Origin: Cymbomonas tetramitiformis | Taxonomy: Eukaryota > Chlorophyta > Pyramimonadophyceae > Pyramimonadales > Pyramimonadaceae | Assembly (NCBI GenBank): GCA_001247695.2 | Contig: LGRX02034707.1 | Location: 16,831-80,830 of the forward strand | Direction: 5' to 3' | Length of the DNA stretch: 64,000 bases | Part shown: positions 1 through 11,030 of the stretch, one piece after another | Layout of the letters: each line of letters opens with the position of its first letter | Numbering within the stretch: the stretch's first letter is position 1 | Position numbers and translations under genes: made by a program | The notes under the pieces: model-generated | What the model saw: the letters and a program-made list of their open reading frames with translations, nothing else | Databases searched by the model: none | Told to the model about the DNA's origin: nothing

Positions 1-1144
1 CATGGGTAGCGACGCTGTTGGTGAGACTGCTATGGGTGAGGGGATCCTCGTCATGCTGAGGACTGCTAGTGGGGAAGTTGTGGGCGAGTTGGTGGGAGCT
101 CTGGTGATCAGTTCTCGCCTCAGGGGTCCCAGCTGCTGCCATCTGCTGGGTGTAGCAGAGCGAATCGACTGAGGGCTCCTCTTCCATCACCTCAGGGTCT
201 TCAGCGATGGGGTGGCTGTCTAGACGGGGCGGCGCCTCTTCTGCTTCGTGCGTCCTGACGGTGGTCATCTGCTGGGTGAAGCAAAGCGAGCTGGATGTAG
301 AGGTTTCCTCTGCCACTTCAGGCGAAGATCGTGCGCAGTCGGATGAACCTTCAAGGTTTCCTCCCGGGGTAGTCGGCGCGTTGTCATGGTCCGAAGATGT
401 CGTCTCTGTCGTGGGCTCGACCAGCGGGGATGACGGAGGGGATGCCCCCAAGGGGCTGGGACCCAGCTTCCTCATCTTGTACTGCTGTACTGCGTGTAGA
501 CTGCACCAGGCGCCAGGTAGGCCCACGTCTCCCGCTGTCCCGGGTATCGTGCCCACTTCAGTGTCCAGGGTGCAGAGAGATGCCGAAGACCTCGCTACTG
601 CTCTTCGCACGCCCTCCTTTTCCCACAACCTGTTACCGAGGGAAGAGTCTGGGCTCGAAGTGGCGATCGCCTCCAGCTGCTCGGCGGGCGACAGCTCCCT
701 CCAAGCCGCGTAGAGGTCGGAGGAACTGGCGCTAGGGGACTCGAGGACTTGCTGGCGGCCGTCGTGTGAGAGGAGGTGCCACAATGCTATGCGCTGATGG
801 CCCTCCCTGCGATCTTGAGGCTCGCGGGCAATGCGTATTCTCTCCGCCAGCTGGTTGGCGTGGTTCACGTGCTCCTTTGGCGATCGACTCCCAGAGCGTA
901 TGCGGCTACGGGTGCGCTCCCACATCTTATCCACCAGGGCTTTGGCAGCCTCCGGGGATTTACGTAGAGCTCTGCGAACCTTTTGCATGGCGACCTCGAG
1001 AGGGAGGGAGTACAGTTCCCTCTTCCAGTGCCACGCAGTTAGCCTCTTTCGCGGGTCCGCGACATTGGACTGATAATTGGGTAATGGTAGGACAGCACGC
1101 GGTTGGGGGCGAAGATCGCGGGGCTCTCCAAGGTTGCTGCCCAT
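1..1144 (-). CDS. Open frame downstream of gag in an LTR-type retrotransposon, truncated by window edge
   Basis: An uninterrupted minus-strand frame starts at an ATG at 1144-1142 and has no stop before base 1 (about 381 codons), so its C-terminus lies outside the window. The first third is basic and helix-like (motifs NYQSNVADPRKR, AMQKVRRALRKSPEAAKAL). The rest is rich in Ser, Thr, Pro and acid residues. A short motif occurs twice, as SLCFTQQM and SLCYTQQM. It follows the gag region on the same strand and is in the same frame as the zinc-knuckle segment, so it probably belongs to a polyprotein ahead of or at the start of pol. I recognise no protease, RT or integrase motif in the visible part. 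The start is uncertain because the frame stays open upstream of 1144, to at least about 1260. Function is inferred from position only. Confidence 0.55.
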   Translation of the reverse strand, partial: MGSNLGEPRDLRPQPRAVLPLPNYQSNVADPRKRLTAWHWKRELYSLPLEVAMQKVRRALRKSPEAAKALVDKMWERTRSRIRSGSRSPKEHVNHANQLAERIRIAREPQDRREGHQRIALWHLLSHDGRQQVLESPSASSSDLYAAWRELSPAEQLEAIATSSPDSSLGNRLWEKEGVRRAVARSSASLCTLDTEVGTIPGTAGDVGLPGAWCSLHAVQQYKMRKLGPSPLGASPPSSPLVEPTTETTSSDHDNAPTTPGGNLEGSSDCARSSPEVAEETSTSSSLCFTQQMTTVRTHEAEEAPPRLDSHPIAEDPEVMEEEPSVDSLCYTQQMAAAGTPEARTDHQSSHQLAHNFPTSSPQHDEDPLTHSSLTNSVATH

Positions 1145-1491
1145 AATGGGGGGTCTGTGCCGGGGGACTCGCCGCCCCCTCCGACCCTCGATCCTTGCCT
1201 GCGTGTAAGCAGGGCCATCATCGAGATGTAGGGACGGCTCGTCGAAAGGGGCGCTTTCTGCAAGGGGGTGACTGGTCAGGTCATCCCTCGGCAGCGATGG
1301 GGCACCAGCTGAGCGGTAGGTGCGTCGCAAGCGGGTTCCAGAGGTGAAGGCCACGCTCTTGGGATGAGGTCGATGGCCCCAAGGATCTCTACGTCCTCGT
1401 GCGCGTCGGGGTTCCACTGGTTCTGACCGCTTCTCCAGGGCGGAGAGGGTCTGATCATCAGGATGTGACCTCACTTCCCCGAAGGGCAGGG

Positions 1492-3204
1492 TCAGGGACT
1501 GGTCGCCGGCCAGTCATTCGTCGTCCTCAACCGGGGGAAGGCCGTCACCCTCCACAAGTTCGATGCCAGCGAGCGCCGCCAGAGTCTGGTAGCTCTGCTC
1601 GTCCTCACAGGTGGCAAGCGCCAAGACCTCCTCGGAGAACTCCTCTGGGACGCCGTCCACCGAGGAGATGTCCTCCTGCTGCTCGATGGCCCAGACGACG
1701 GCGGCCACGAACCCAGGAGAATTTGCCAATCGGACAGGGGCATTGGCCCTCCACTCCTTGAGCTTGGTCTCATCCGTGCAGTTGCGGACGATGTGCTCCG
1801 CGGAGCCGCAGGCGAAGCACCGGCGGACCTTCGGAGCGTCAGGGCGGGAGAGACCAGGTGGTGGTGGCAATGGGGTAACTGCCGCGGCAGCGGTAGTGGT
1901 GGGCCCATTCTCCAGCATGGCGAGTGCTGGGCGGCTCGAGGAGGGGGTGCGCCTGAAGAAGGGGGTACGCGAGGAGATGGGTTCGCGAAAGAAACAGTAC
2001 GGGGAGGACGGTCTTGAGTGCGCCTCTGAGCTGCCTCCGTGTCGATGTCATTCTCCACCTCCTCAGCGACCTCCCGTATCTTCAACAGGGCGTTGTGGGT
2101 GCCCGGTATATCGTCAGTGGCAGCCTTCCTTTCCCAGTCCTCTGGCTTGGAGACATCCAGGTGGATGGCTCTCAGGCGCCGCATCACCTTGGGTGCGTAC
2201 TTCAACCCTCGGCGGTACGTGGAGAGCATGGACAGGTTGGACATCTCCACGCAGTTGGGGACCCTGCCAGCCAGGAAGTTGACTGAGGCCATGCGGGTCT
2301 CCAATCGCGAAAAGTACTCCGCCGCGGTCTCACTCGACGCCTGTCTCAGTGCAATGGCCTCGCCGTGTGCGTTCTCCAGGTAGCTCTGTGTTAGGGTGCA
2401 CACCGCCAGATCGCTGAAGAACACGTCCAGCTCCACGTAGCGCCGGTGCCAGGCCCGGTCGGACCCGAAAGTCCCCGCCGCACGCTCTAAGAACCTCTTC
2501 TGCTGGTCTTGTAGGGTGTGCTCCTTGAAGCTCCAGAGGAGGCTCGACACGCTCGCCTGGTACTCCGATACAGACGGCGTACAGCTGGGAGTGGTCAGCG
2601 CCTCGATCACAATGGCTTCTTGGAATATCTTCCGCACCATGTTGGAGTAGTGCTCCAATTGCGCCAGTAGGCCATCCTTGTCGGCCGATTTAGTGTCGGA
2701 CGCGGAGCGAGGGAATCTGGTCACACCCCTGATCAGCTTCAGCACCATCTCCTTGGTTTTGTGCTCCAGGCGGACCTCGTCCGAAGATGCTCGCAGATTA
2801 GTGCCCTGCGGCAGTCGGATGATGCCTGGTACAAAGGGTGCGGCGCTGGGAGAAAGGATGGGATTAGCAGTGGCGGAGTGGGGGAAACGGGCTGAAGGTG
2901 GTGGTCCTGGGGCATGCGCAGGTGGAAGCGCAGGCGCGGGATTTGTGGGGACTGCGGTTGAGGTAGGCGGTAATACAGAGGCTGGTGGTCCAGAAGTAGG
3001 CGGTGGTGCGGGTGTTGATGATGGAGCGGGGAGCGGGAGAGGCGTGTGAAAGGGCATAGGGGTGGGTGGTTGCGCGGCCACCACGCTCATGTTTCGGTAC
3101 CAGTCGGAGTTGCTGACTTCAGACCACGCGGCGAGCCCGTCCTGGTCGAAGTGCAGCATCTCGGACTCCCGCGCAGTGGCAGGAATCCACTCCCACACCG
3201 ACTG
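1492..3204 (-). pseudogene. gag: Retrotransposon gag, central part and CCHC zinc knuckle, one frameshift
   Basis: The main frame (3204 down to about 1950) opens with QSVWEWIPATARESEM, passes through a long Pro-rich linker, and then has a helical gag-like block with motifs ETAAEYFSRLETRMASVNFL and STYRRGLKYAPKVMRRLRA, typical of retrotransposon capsid regions. The nucleocapsid knuckle CFACGSAEHIVRNC (C-x2-C-x4-H-x4-C) lies at about 1767-1808, in a different frame that ends at 1514. A frameshift between about 1920 and 1980 is therefore needed to join capsid and knuckle; it may be an assembly error or real decay. The main frame continues with low-complexity sequence to a stop at 1492. Upstream it is separated from the Gln-rich frame (3205-4941) only by one in-frame TGA. 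Host-genome retroelement; no envelope gene is visible. Confidence 0.7.
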
Positions 3205-4403
3205 TCACATACTCGTAGATCGCACATTGGCTGCGGCTGGGTCCCCAGTGGCCATATCCATGACCTCGCGGTCGACCATGAGGACCCAGGTCTCCACACG
3301 AGGATTGGTAAGGAGCAGCGGAGTGTGATGAAGGCGACCTCCCATGCGTGCATAGGCTGTCAATGGGGCTCCCAGCAGATGCATGATGGTGAAGAGGATG
3401 GTGTCGCCTTGTACTCCAGCCCTGCGACGTTCGTCTCGTGGTAAAGAGACAGTCGTCGCGCCTCGTACCCCCGCTGACTGATGTACCCACAGTGATCCGC
3501 CGTCATGGGTGATGAAGAGGGCCCGAACCTCTGGATAATGGGGGTAAGAGGGACCGGGTCCCCGATCGGGATCACCAGAAGGGTCTGGGGGTGGATCATC
3601 AGGGGGACTTGGGGGCGAGTTCCTGGGGCTGGGGACTCTGCGCTCTGAATCAGGGTCACCACCGCCATGTACCACCGACTCCATCGATTGTCGTCGGCGA
3701 GCCACCATCATGTTAAGGGGGGCCTGAGTGGGAGGCTCAATAGGGACCGCTCCAGTGACAGTCAGAGACTCTGGAGGGGTCTCGCTGTCTGCAGCGTCCG
3801 CCTCGAGGGGCCGATCCGCCGTCAGGGCTCCCTGTGCACTGCTCTGGGGGTCGTCTGATGGGGGGGTTTCTGCAGATACCGCTGCGCCTGGCGGGGCGAG
3901 CTCTCTTGAGAGCACCGCGGAGAGGTTCAGGGCTTGCACTGCCGCAAGGACCTCCCTGCGGATATGCTCACTTCGGTTGCTCGCGTCCGAATCAGACCCG
4001 GATCTGCGAGCGGCTCTCCGCCTGCGCTCTGCCCGCGCAAGTGTGCCCCGGCTCCCCCTGGACCCCGTACTGGTGCGGCTGGCGTCCGTCCCGGACTCGG
4101 GGTCGGAGTGCTCTGGCGAGCGGCTCAGGCTCGGGATGTGCCTGCCATGCGTTGCCGGGCCCGAGGACTCCCTTCGGGAGCGTCGGCGCCTGCGGGCCTC
4201 TGGGTCAGCTGTCACCGCTGGAAGGTGGCGCACCAAAAGTGAGGCCCCGCTCGGAGCGCCCTGTCGGAATCCGCCATCAGGGGGTGCCTGCAGGGGGTCT
4301 GGGAGAATCGCGGCGCCAATGCTAATGAAGGGCGGCTGCAGTGAGGGGTCCGCCGTAGGGTCATACAGCATTGAAGTGGTAGGTACCAGCTGTTGCGGCT
4401 GTG

Positions 4404-4446
<43 letters not shown>

Positions 4447-4941
4447 TTGCTGCTGCTGTAACTGCTGCTGCTGGAACTGCTGCTGCTGTAGCTGCTGCTG
4501 CATTGGTTCCAGCGGTTGTTGCTGCTGTGGCCACTGTTGCTGGTACGCAAGCCATTGCTGCTGTTGTTGCAGATGCTGTTGATACGGCGTGGGGTACGAG
4601 CCCATGGGGTGATGAGTCCCCAATGTAAATGGTACTGGGGACACTCCCCCAGCAATGGGCGCTGATTGGGGGAGTACCCAGCTGGAGCCATTCCATACAG
4701 CTTGTGCAGGGGTGCCATCGGGCAGAGTATATGGGCGTGGTACAGCGGTATAGGGCATGGTGGTGCCCGGGAGTGGGAAGGGGAAAGTGGAAGCGTATGC
4801 GGTGGGGGACGGAAAGGTGAGGGGTGAAAATAATGGGGGGCGTAGCGGCTCTGCACTGACTCCCATGTTGGAAAGCGACTCTGAGGTGTGCTGCGACATG
4901 CTAACTGTAGAGCTGATCAAATCGAGAGCTGGGTGTGGCAA
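3205..4941 (-). CDS. Gln-rich N-terminal frame of the same retrotransposon gag
   Basis: A 578-residue frame on the minus strand begins near MPHPALDLISSTVSMSQ. It contains a long polyglutamine tract (roughly residues 125-185, coded by CAG/CAA), then an Arg/Ser-rich segment (RRRRSRRESSG) and a Pro/Asp-rich segment, and ends in a more ordered part containing LFITHDGGSLWVHQSAG and ETWVLMVDREVMDMA. It stops at a TGA (3205-3207), and the capsid frame continues in the same phase directly behind it. I do not recognise a catalytic domain. It is either the N-terminus of an unusually long gag read through a leaky TGA, or a separate upstream protein. Its placement in the retrotransposon rests on shared strand, shared frame and contiguity. 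Confidence 0.5.
4392..4530 (-). repeat. CAG/CAA trinucleotide tract coding polyglutamine
   Basis: On the plus strand this reads as runs of CTG interrupted by TTG and other triplets. On the minus strand it codes a broken polyglutamine tract inside the gag-like frame. Such tracts change length readily. Confidence 0.85.
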
Positions 4942-5805
4942 AAGCCACAGGTGAGCAGAGGGTGGAGTCTGCTCGCCTTTTATTTACTCTTCGATGTCGC
5001 TTTCTGGGGGCGAAGGAGGAGGAGAAGGAGGAGGGCTAATATCTGGCGATGGGGGAACGCCGTCGATCACAGCTATTGGAAATGCACCAGGAAGCGCGGG
5101 ATAGATTGCTAGATCTTGGTCAGCCGGGTAATTGAAGAAGTAGTTCCCCTGCTGATGCCACTCGCGGTCGTAGTGTGCTGGTGGGATAGCCAGTGTGACT
5201 CTATCCAGGCGCTCAGCTGCTGTCCTCCACTTCGTCGTCAGAAGAGGGGGGCGAGGGAGGAAGAGGACCCTCTGGAGAGTCGTCGAAAGCTCCTGCAGGT
5301 GGGAAGGTGGGGTCTGGATAGAGTAGCCACTTCAGTGGGCCCTGTTTCCACCACGCTTTCCTGTATTTCTGTGGGGGAACTGACATGCACCAGCGAATTC
5401 AAAATTTCGCCAGGGTTCCGCGACCCGATTTTCAAGTGCTCAGGTGCGCGGGCAGGAGTCAAGCAACTGCGAAAGGAGGTATGTCAGGTCCAACCAAGGG
5501 GCTCAGTAAGGCTCCAGACGATAGCTGTGCTCCGTATGTCCCAAAATACTCCAGCCAAAGTGCTGCTGGAGGGTACCAGAAAGTGCTAGAGAAGCTGTCC
5601 AGAGGCTGCTGAAAGCGAGTATTTGGAGGGGCTTTCCCCACTACCGATGGCCGTGAGGGCGGTATTGGGGGGTTCTAGGCTGTCATATGGGGTCTGGGGA
5701 AGGGGCTTTTGGTGGTGGGGGCTGCTGGGGAAGGTTTTGGGGTAGGCTGAAAACGGGCTAAAACGGCTATTTTGGGCTGTTTTTGGCTGTTTTTCGCCTT
5801 TTTAA
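4942..5805. other. Non-coding stretch upstream of the left retrotransposon
   Basis: Short frames only, none recognisable. On the minus strand this is where the leader and 5' LTR of the left element should lie, but with the 3' LTR outside the window the LTR cannot be delimited. The last 150 bases are rich in GGCTGTTTTT-like runs. Confidence 0.4.
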
Positions 5806-6346
5806 CCCCTATTCCGGTATTCGTTACGCTACCGTAACAATCACTAAATTTTGAATTGTGACGGCATCCGGTTGCCAAATTCGATTTTGAAAAGACGGGC
5901 GAAAACGTCTAATCGGGCCGCACACCGCCGTACGCTTAGGTACAGACGAATCGTAGTATTGTGCAAAAGATTTACGTGTACGAGTTGCATATTCACGTAT
6001 CAACACTATGTCATATGTGTATTGACCCTAATATGAAGTGAGTGTAACCATAACCCTAACCCTATGTCGAGTACTTATTTGGGCACACAATCGAGATGCT
6101 AGGGCCGTGATTAGGGTTGTTATACTTTCCAAACGGATAATGGCCGTCGCTGCTTTCTATAATTGTGTAACCGAAGTAGTCGTTGTGAATACTCAACACA
6201 GTGTTATGTGAATGGTGTGACGGGATCCGCCGTGATAAGCCGTTTTCATATCTATGTTCAAAAGTTGAATTGAAGGTCTTAAAGTGGAGATATCGATAAA
6301 AACGTGATTTTTCGGGAAATGGGAGATTCCGTTACCGGAATAGGGG
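5806..6346. mobile_element. piggyBac-like non-autonomous element (MITE)
   Basis: A 541-bp segment is bounded by the perfect 14-bp inverted repeat CCCCTATTCCGGTA / TACCGGAATAGGGG. TTAA lies immediately outside at both ends (5802-5805 and 6347-6350). TTAA targets and terminal repeats starting with CCC are the signature of the piggyBac superfamily. There is no transposase frame, so it would need a transposase from elsewhere. Confidence 0.65.
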
Positions 6347-6350
6347 TTAA

Positions 6351-7017
6351 GGCTCTAGGAAGTGAGTTATGAGGTTTTCCTGGCTACTATAAACCGGGGA
6401 AACCCTTTAGGGTGCTCCCTGACGGTTGTTTGTAGCCTGGGGCAGACTTGGAGTTTAAGATCGGAAAACCAATCTTGACTTTTCTGAGCCTGGTTGAGCC
6501 CCCACTGTTAAGGGAACGTTATACTGATGTTTTGTGACTTTTGGGAGCAGTAAATGGATTCCTTCTTTGAAAAAAAATGGCTTTTCTGACGTAAAAGTTG
6601 CGCAAAGTTTCCCAAAAGTACGAGTCTCCCCCCGCAGTATAACGAAAGTTACGGTAACGCCGTGGTTGAACGCGCGGAGGTGTTCAAGTAACGCTCATTG
6701 ATACCAATTGTGCCTGGGGCACTACGACAGATGCTCGGAAATATGTTTTTGATTGAACGTGCAAAGGTACACAATTCGGATTTTATAATATACTGGATCA
6801 GGGCCAGATTGAGGTACAAACGATAATTCGGTTCCGAGTTCTGAAGGCTAAACACTTCTCAAGTGCTCCACTTATTCACTCGTCACTCAGGTTGCAGGGT
6901 CAACCACCCGGCAGCCGATGTCACACTTCGGCTCAACGTTCAATTCCCGTTCCGATCTCATTTCTAATTCCGATTCGTCATTCTCGATTCAGATGTTATG
7001 TCGACAGACTGACACGA
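6351..7017. other. Non-coding AT-rich stretch with an imperfect inverted repeat
   Basis: No gene seen. An imperfect inverted pair (GTTATACTG..CTTTTGGG at about 6513-6554 against 6608-6645) suggests a second small decayed inverted-repeat element, but I cannot define its ends. Confidence 0.3.
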
Positions 7018-7275
7018 TGACTGCCACACAGTACTGTCATACTACTGTACTGTCATACTGTCATATTGTCATAGTGTCATAGTGTCATACTGTCATAGCC
7101 CCGACATCTGATATTCGATTTCATTGTCTTTTCAACCCCGATGCGAATCTGACCATTCTTCGAGGGTCTGACTGAGTGCCACGATGACACCCCCCACAGT
7201 ACTGTCATACTACTATAGTGTCATATTGTCATACTGTCATAGTGTCATAGTGTCATACTGTCATACCCCGGACAT
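7018..7275. repeat. Duplicated TGTCATA-type short tandem repeats
   Basis: Two blocks (about 7045-7100 and 7195-7266) of short TGTCATA/TGTCATAC/TGTCATAG units share the same flanks (CAGTACTGTCATACTACT before, GACATCTG after). They are a direct duplication with an offset of about 160 bp. Similar GTCAT units occur at the start of the chromovirus LTRs, so these blocks may be the remnant of a 5' LTR of chromovirus A. Confidence 0.6.
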
Positions 7276-7345
7276 CTGGTACTCATTCTCATCGTGATTT
7301 CAAGCCCAATTTCACTGTCATCGTGCCAATCCCAGATTACTCCCG

Positions 7346-7882
7346 ATGACACACGTACGGACGCATAGGCATATCGGCTCACGCTGTGCCTCCGGGCACA
7401 AAGGGCGTGGCAGAAAGCCATATGACAGATCCAATAGGAACTGGAACCAGAATGGCAATCAGAATCCAAATGCCAATCAGAATTCCCAAAGGAACAAAGG
7501 GAAAGGTGGAAAAGGCAAAGGTAAAGGGAAAGGAAAAGGAGCAGCAGCAAATCCTCCTCAGCCTTGCCAACGTTGTGGTCGTACCAATCACGCCACAAAA
7601 GATTGTTTCTCCACCAGGACTCCAGAGGGAAAATCCATACAAGGCAAGCCTCCAGCTCAGAATCCTTTCAGAAGACAGCAGCAACAGAATAATCAGGGTG
7701 CTAAGAACGAGTCTGGCAAACTCGTCAACACGATCAACACCCTGGTTAAGGAGCTAAAAAGTCAGCAGAGCATCAATGCAGCAGTTGCAGCTCCAGCTCC
7801 AATTCCAGCTTCAGCTCCAGCTCCTCAGGGAAACTCTCAGGGTACTGCACAGGTGCCAGTGTTGAGAGCACCCCCAAGGTAA
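7346..7882 (+). CDS. gag: Chromovirus A gag C-terminus (nucleocapsid)
   Basis: The frame starts at ATG 7346. It has an Asn/Gln/Lys/Gly-rich RNA-binding tract (KGKGGKGKGKGKGKG) and one CCHC knuckle, CQRCGRTNHATKDC (about residues 88-101). Lys-rich and Gln-rich sequence follows, then an Ala/Pro repeat (AAPAPIPASAPAPQ). The capsid domain normally upstream is absent. The frame stops at 7880-7882 while the protease frame continues one phase away (from about 7866), so gag and pol are out of frame. A programmed shift is possible at the C-run near 7868, but I see no classic slippery heptamer. Confidence 0.75.
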   Translation: MTHVRTHRHIGSRCASGHKGRGRKPYDRSNRNWNQNGNQNPNANQNSQRNKGKGGKGKGKGKGKGAAANPPQPCQRCGRTNHATKDCFSTRTPEGKSIQGKPPAQNPFRRQQQQNNQGAKNESGKLVNTINTLVKELKSQQSINAAVAAPAPIPASAPAPQGNSQGTAQVPVLRAPPR

Positions 7883-8634
7883 ATCAGCCTGAAGATGCCA
7901 CTGAAGCAAGTGGCCGGGTTGAGAGTATCTCAGAAGAAGTTCTTTCCAGTCTGACATTACAGTTTCAGCAGATGGACACTCCCTCAGAGCACATCGCACA
8001 GATGCAGTCTCAGACAGCACAGCTGAAATCACAGAAAAAGCTGTTGTTGTACAAAGGGAAAGTATATGGACAGAGCACTCACATATTGGTAGATCCAGGA
8101 GCTACATCGTCTTTCATCGACAGACAGTTCGCTGCTCAGCTTGGTATTGCACCCACAGATTCCTCACCATTCTCAGTGGGATTGGCTAGAGGAAGCCAAC
8201 TACCCTGCACATCCTATCTTCCCAATGCTACATTTACGCTGGGTAAGTATAAGGACACAGAGGATTTCTACATCATTGACATGAAACCCTTCACTGTCAT
8301 CCTGGGTCAAGATTGGTTGGAGAGGAGAAATCCACACATTGACTTCCAGTCCAAAAACCTGACGATCACTAGGAAGCACTCATCAGGCTCCAGTGTTCGC
8401 ACAGTACTATCCAGAGTTGAACAGACTCCAGGCTCAGATGACCTTCCTGAAATGGAATTGGTCAGTGCCACCACCATGAGAAAGCACCTACGTCGTATTC
8501 GATCCAGTGGTTCGGCTGAAGAAGCCGTAGCTTATCTCTTCTTTCTCTCAGAGGTCGATGGTGAACTGGTCTTCGCAGCAGCAGACTCAGACACCACTAT
8601 CAATGGAAGACCCAGAGGTCACAGCAGCACGTGA
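7866..8634 (+). CDS. Chromovirus A aspartic protease
   Basis: The frame opens out of phase with gag around STPKVNQPEDATEAS. It contains the retropepsin active-site motif LVDPGATSSFIDRQF, where the usual D-[ST]-G is replaced by D-P-G, followed by a flap region and the second hallmark FTVILGQDWLERRNPHIDF. Retropepsins work as dimers and cut the gag-pol polyprotein. The frame ends at 8634 in INGRPRGHSST while RT sequence starts in another frame (about 8580). DPG instead of DTG/DSG occurs in some Ty3/gypsy lineages, so it need not mean loss of activity. Confidence 0.8.
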
Positions 8635-9483
8635 TCAGATGAGGGAAGACTTTTCAGACATATTCCAGGAGGATCTTCCAGCTGGCCATAGGCCAGAGCG
8701 GTTTGAAGGTGGTTATCATCGAATCAACATTGAACCTGGGCACACGCCGCCATCGCAGCCAGTTCGTACCATACCCGTGCCCATGATGGAAGAGCTCAAA
8801 CGACAGATCATCAAGTATGTCGAATTGGGTACACTATCCTTCGTCCGTCATCATCTCCATATGGATGTCCTATCATTTTCGCTCCTAAGCCAGGTGGGAA
8901 GTGGAGGATGTGCTGTGATTATCGAGCCCTTAATAACATCACAATTAAGGACACGTATCCATTGCCACCTCACGACACCCTTCTTGAACAGCTAAAAGGT
9001 GCACGATGGTTTAGCAGATTTGACTTCAATCAGTTTTTCCATCAGATCCCTATACATCCAGATGACATTCACAAAACAGCTATTCGCACCAGATACGGTT
9101 CCTATGAGTGGACAGTTATGCCTTTCGGATTGACCAATGCTCCTGCAACAGCTCTACGTGTAGGAAATCGGGCATTCTTCGACTTCATCGATCGGTTCCT
9201 TGTCATTTTCATGGATGACACTATTGTGTACAGTCCGGACTTTGACAGCCACGTGAAGCATGTTCGACAGTTCCTCCAGCGTTGCAGAGATCACCAGTTC
9301 TTCATCTTCAGGCCTTCCAAGGTGGAGTTGTTCGTCAGATATATAGACTTTATCGGACATCACATCTCTGAAGCAGGCCTATCCATCATCGAAGACCGAA
9401 TCCGAGCAGTCATGGCAATACAGCCTCCAGTGTCGTATCAATGGTCCTACCGTTGGAAAGCAGCCTCTACGCCGTATGGCTAA
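8580..9483 (+). pseudogene. Chromovirus A reverse transcriptase, two frame breaks
   Basis: The N-terminal part (DFSDIFQEDLPAGHRPERF, HRINIEPGHTPPSQPVR) is in one frame to about 8836. The main polymerase block continues in another: KPGGKWRMCCDYRALNN, then YPLPPHDTLLEQLKGARWFS, the catalytic DFNQFFHQIPIHPDDIHKTA and MPFGLTNAPA, and the metal-binding FMDDTIVYSPD. The ALRVGN stretch before FFDF is atypical, as most relatives read F-Q-xx-M-N there. At about 9435 the frame shifts again into the RNase H frame (RINGPTVGKQPLRRMAKDGK). With both breaks the copy cannot make an intact polymerase unless they are sequencing errors. Confidence 0.85.
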
Positions 9484-10953
9484 AGATGGCAAGTCATCCC
9501 TTCGGTCATTCTTGGGCATGGTCGGCCAATTTAGGAGATTCATACCAAAGTTCTCCAAAATTGCCGAGCCGCTCAATCGTCTCCTTAAAGATAATGCAGA
9601 GTTTGTCTGGGAATCTGAGCAGCAGAAGGCATTTGATAACCTCAAAAGTGCCATCTGCAATGCTCCAGTACTACAGCTTCCAGATCAGAAACTGCCATCT
9701 ATTATGGAGGTCGATGGATCAGGCACACACGTTGGTCAAGTGGTACTACAGGACCAAGGAAAAGGTATGAAGCCATGTGGCTATCACAGCGTCACTCTTT
9801 CTGATACACAGAGACGTTGGCCTATTCCTGAGATTGAGCTATTTGCCATTGTGGAGGGCTTCCGATTCTTTCGCCACATCTTGTTGGGAGCTCCTGAGAC
9901 TGGTGTACGCTCAGATCATCAGCCACTGGTTTATTTCCAGTCCAAATCCACACTAAGCCCCAAACAGGCGAGGTGGTTGGATGAGCTCTCCGAGTACAAC
10001 TTCCGAATAGAGCACATTTCTGGCGAAAAGAACAAGGTTGCAGATGCACTCACTCGTATCTCTACACTCTTTGAACTCACTGATTGTCTGAAACATATAG
10101 ACATCAGCGAGGTTCCAGTCATTGACATACCGTCTACAGATCCTACATGCATTGCTCTTGTATCTTCTTCATCAGCTCATCAGCTTCACGACATCATTAT
10201 ATCCCAGTATGATCGTGATACATTTGCACAGACTATATTATCCAAGCTGACATCATCGACTTCATCACAATCAGTCAGCAGCTTCGAGCTCATTCAGGGG
10301 TTGATCTATCGCAAGACCATATATGGCAGACAGCTATATATTCCACCTACTGCCAAGGTCCCTACAGATGACGGTGAGATCACACAACTTCGCCACATTC
10401 TCCTTCATGAGTGCCACTCAGCCACTATTTCTGGTCATGTAGGCAAAAATCGCATGCTTCATCTATTGCGTAGCCGATATTATTGGCCAGGAATGACGAC
10501 GGCAGCCATCCAGTACACTCGGGAGTGCCCCGTGTGTCAACGCCAGAAAACGAGGAGACACAAACCTTATGGTCAGTCACATATACGATACTGTGTGCCT
10601 AAGACAAAATGGCTTGATGTATCTCTTGACTGGATTACTGACCTGCCTATCACCACTAATGGGCACGACAGTATATTTGTGGCAATGTGCCAATTCTCTC
10701 ATCGCTGTCATCTCATTCCCTTCAGCATGACCTGGACTGCTCAGCATACTGCTTTGATATATATGCAGCATATCTTCAAGCTCCATGGTCTTCCGAGGAA
10801 CATCATCTCAGATCGAGACCCCAGATTTACCTCTACATTCTGGCAAACACTGTGGAAATCTACTGGTACGAGATTGTCTATGACGTCTTCACACCATCCA
10901 CAGTCGAATGCAAGCAATGAGAGGAGCCATGCCTTCATTGAGGATATCCGCAG
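9440..10953 (+). CDS. Chromovirus A RNase H and integrase, exon 1
   Basis: The RT thumb (LRSFLGMVGQFRRFIPKFSK) is followed by an RNase H domain starting at MEVDGSGTHVGQVVLQ, with ELFAIVEGFRFFRHILLG and SDHQPLVYF. The integrase has an HHCC zinc finger (ECHSATISGHVGKNRMLHLL with CPVCQ) and a DDE core: D in DVSLDWITDLP, D in IISDRDPRFTSTFW, and the Glu-bearing HHPQSNASNERSHAFIED. The frame would end shortly after IEDIRR at in-frame stops. Removing 10,954-11,030 as an intron restores integrase exactly, joining IEDIR to FCCNDTSANSWEDTL. The domain order confirms a Ty3/gypsy element. Confidence 0.85.
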
Positions 10954-11030
10954 GTAATTTTCAATTTGTTGATTCATGGTTCACCATCCTCTGGTTTATA
11001 AACTGATTAGATAGTACTTTTCATCCACAG
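10954..11030 (+). other. Candidate spliceosomal intron in the integrase gene
   Basis: A 77-bp insert begins GTAATTTTC and ends TTTTCATCCACAG. It contains in-frame stops, and AACTGAT near 11,001 could be a branch point. Excision in phase 2 restores a continuous integrase sequence matching the usual family pattern (NERSHAFIED, then WEDTLPLVEFAINN). Confidence 0.7.
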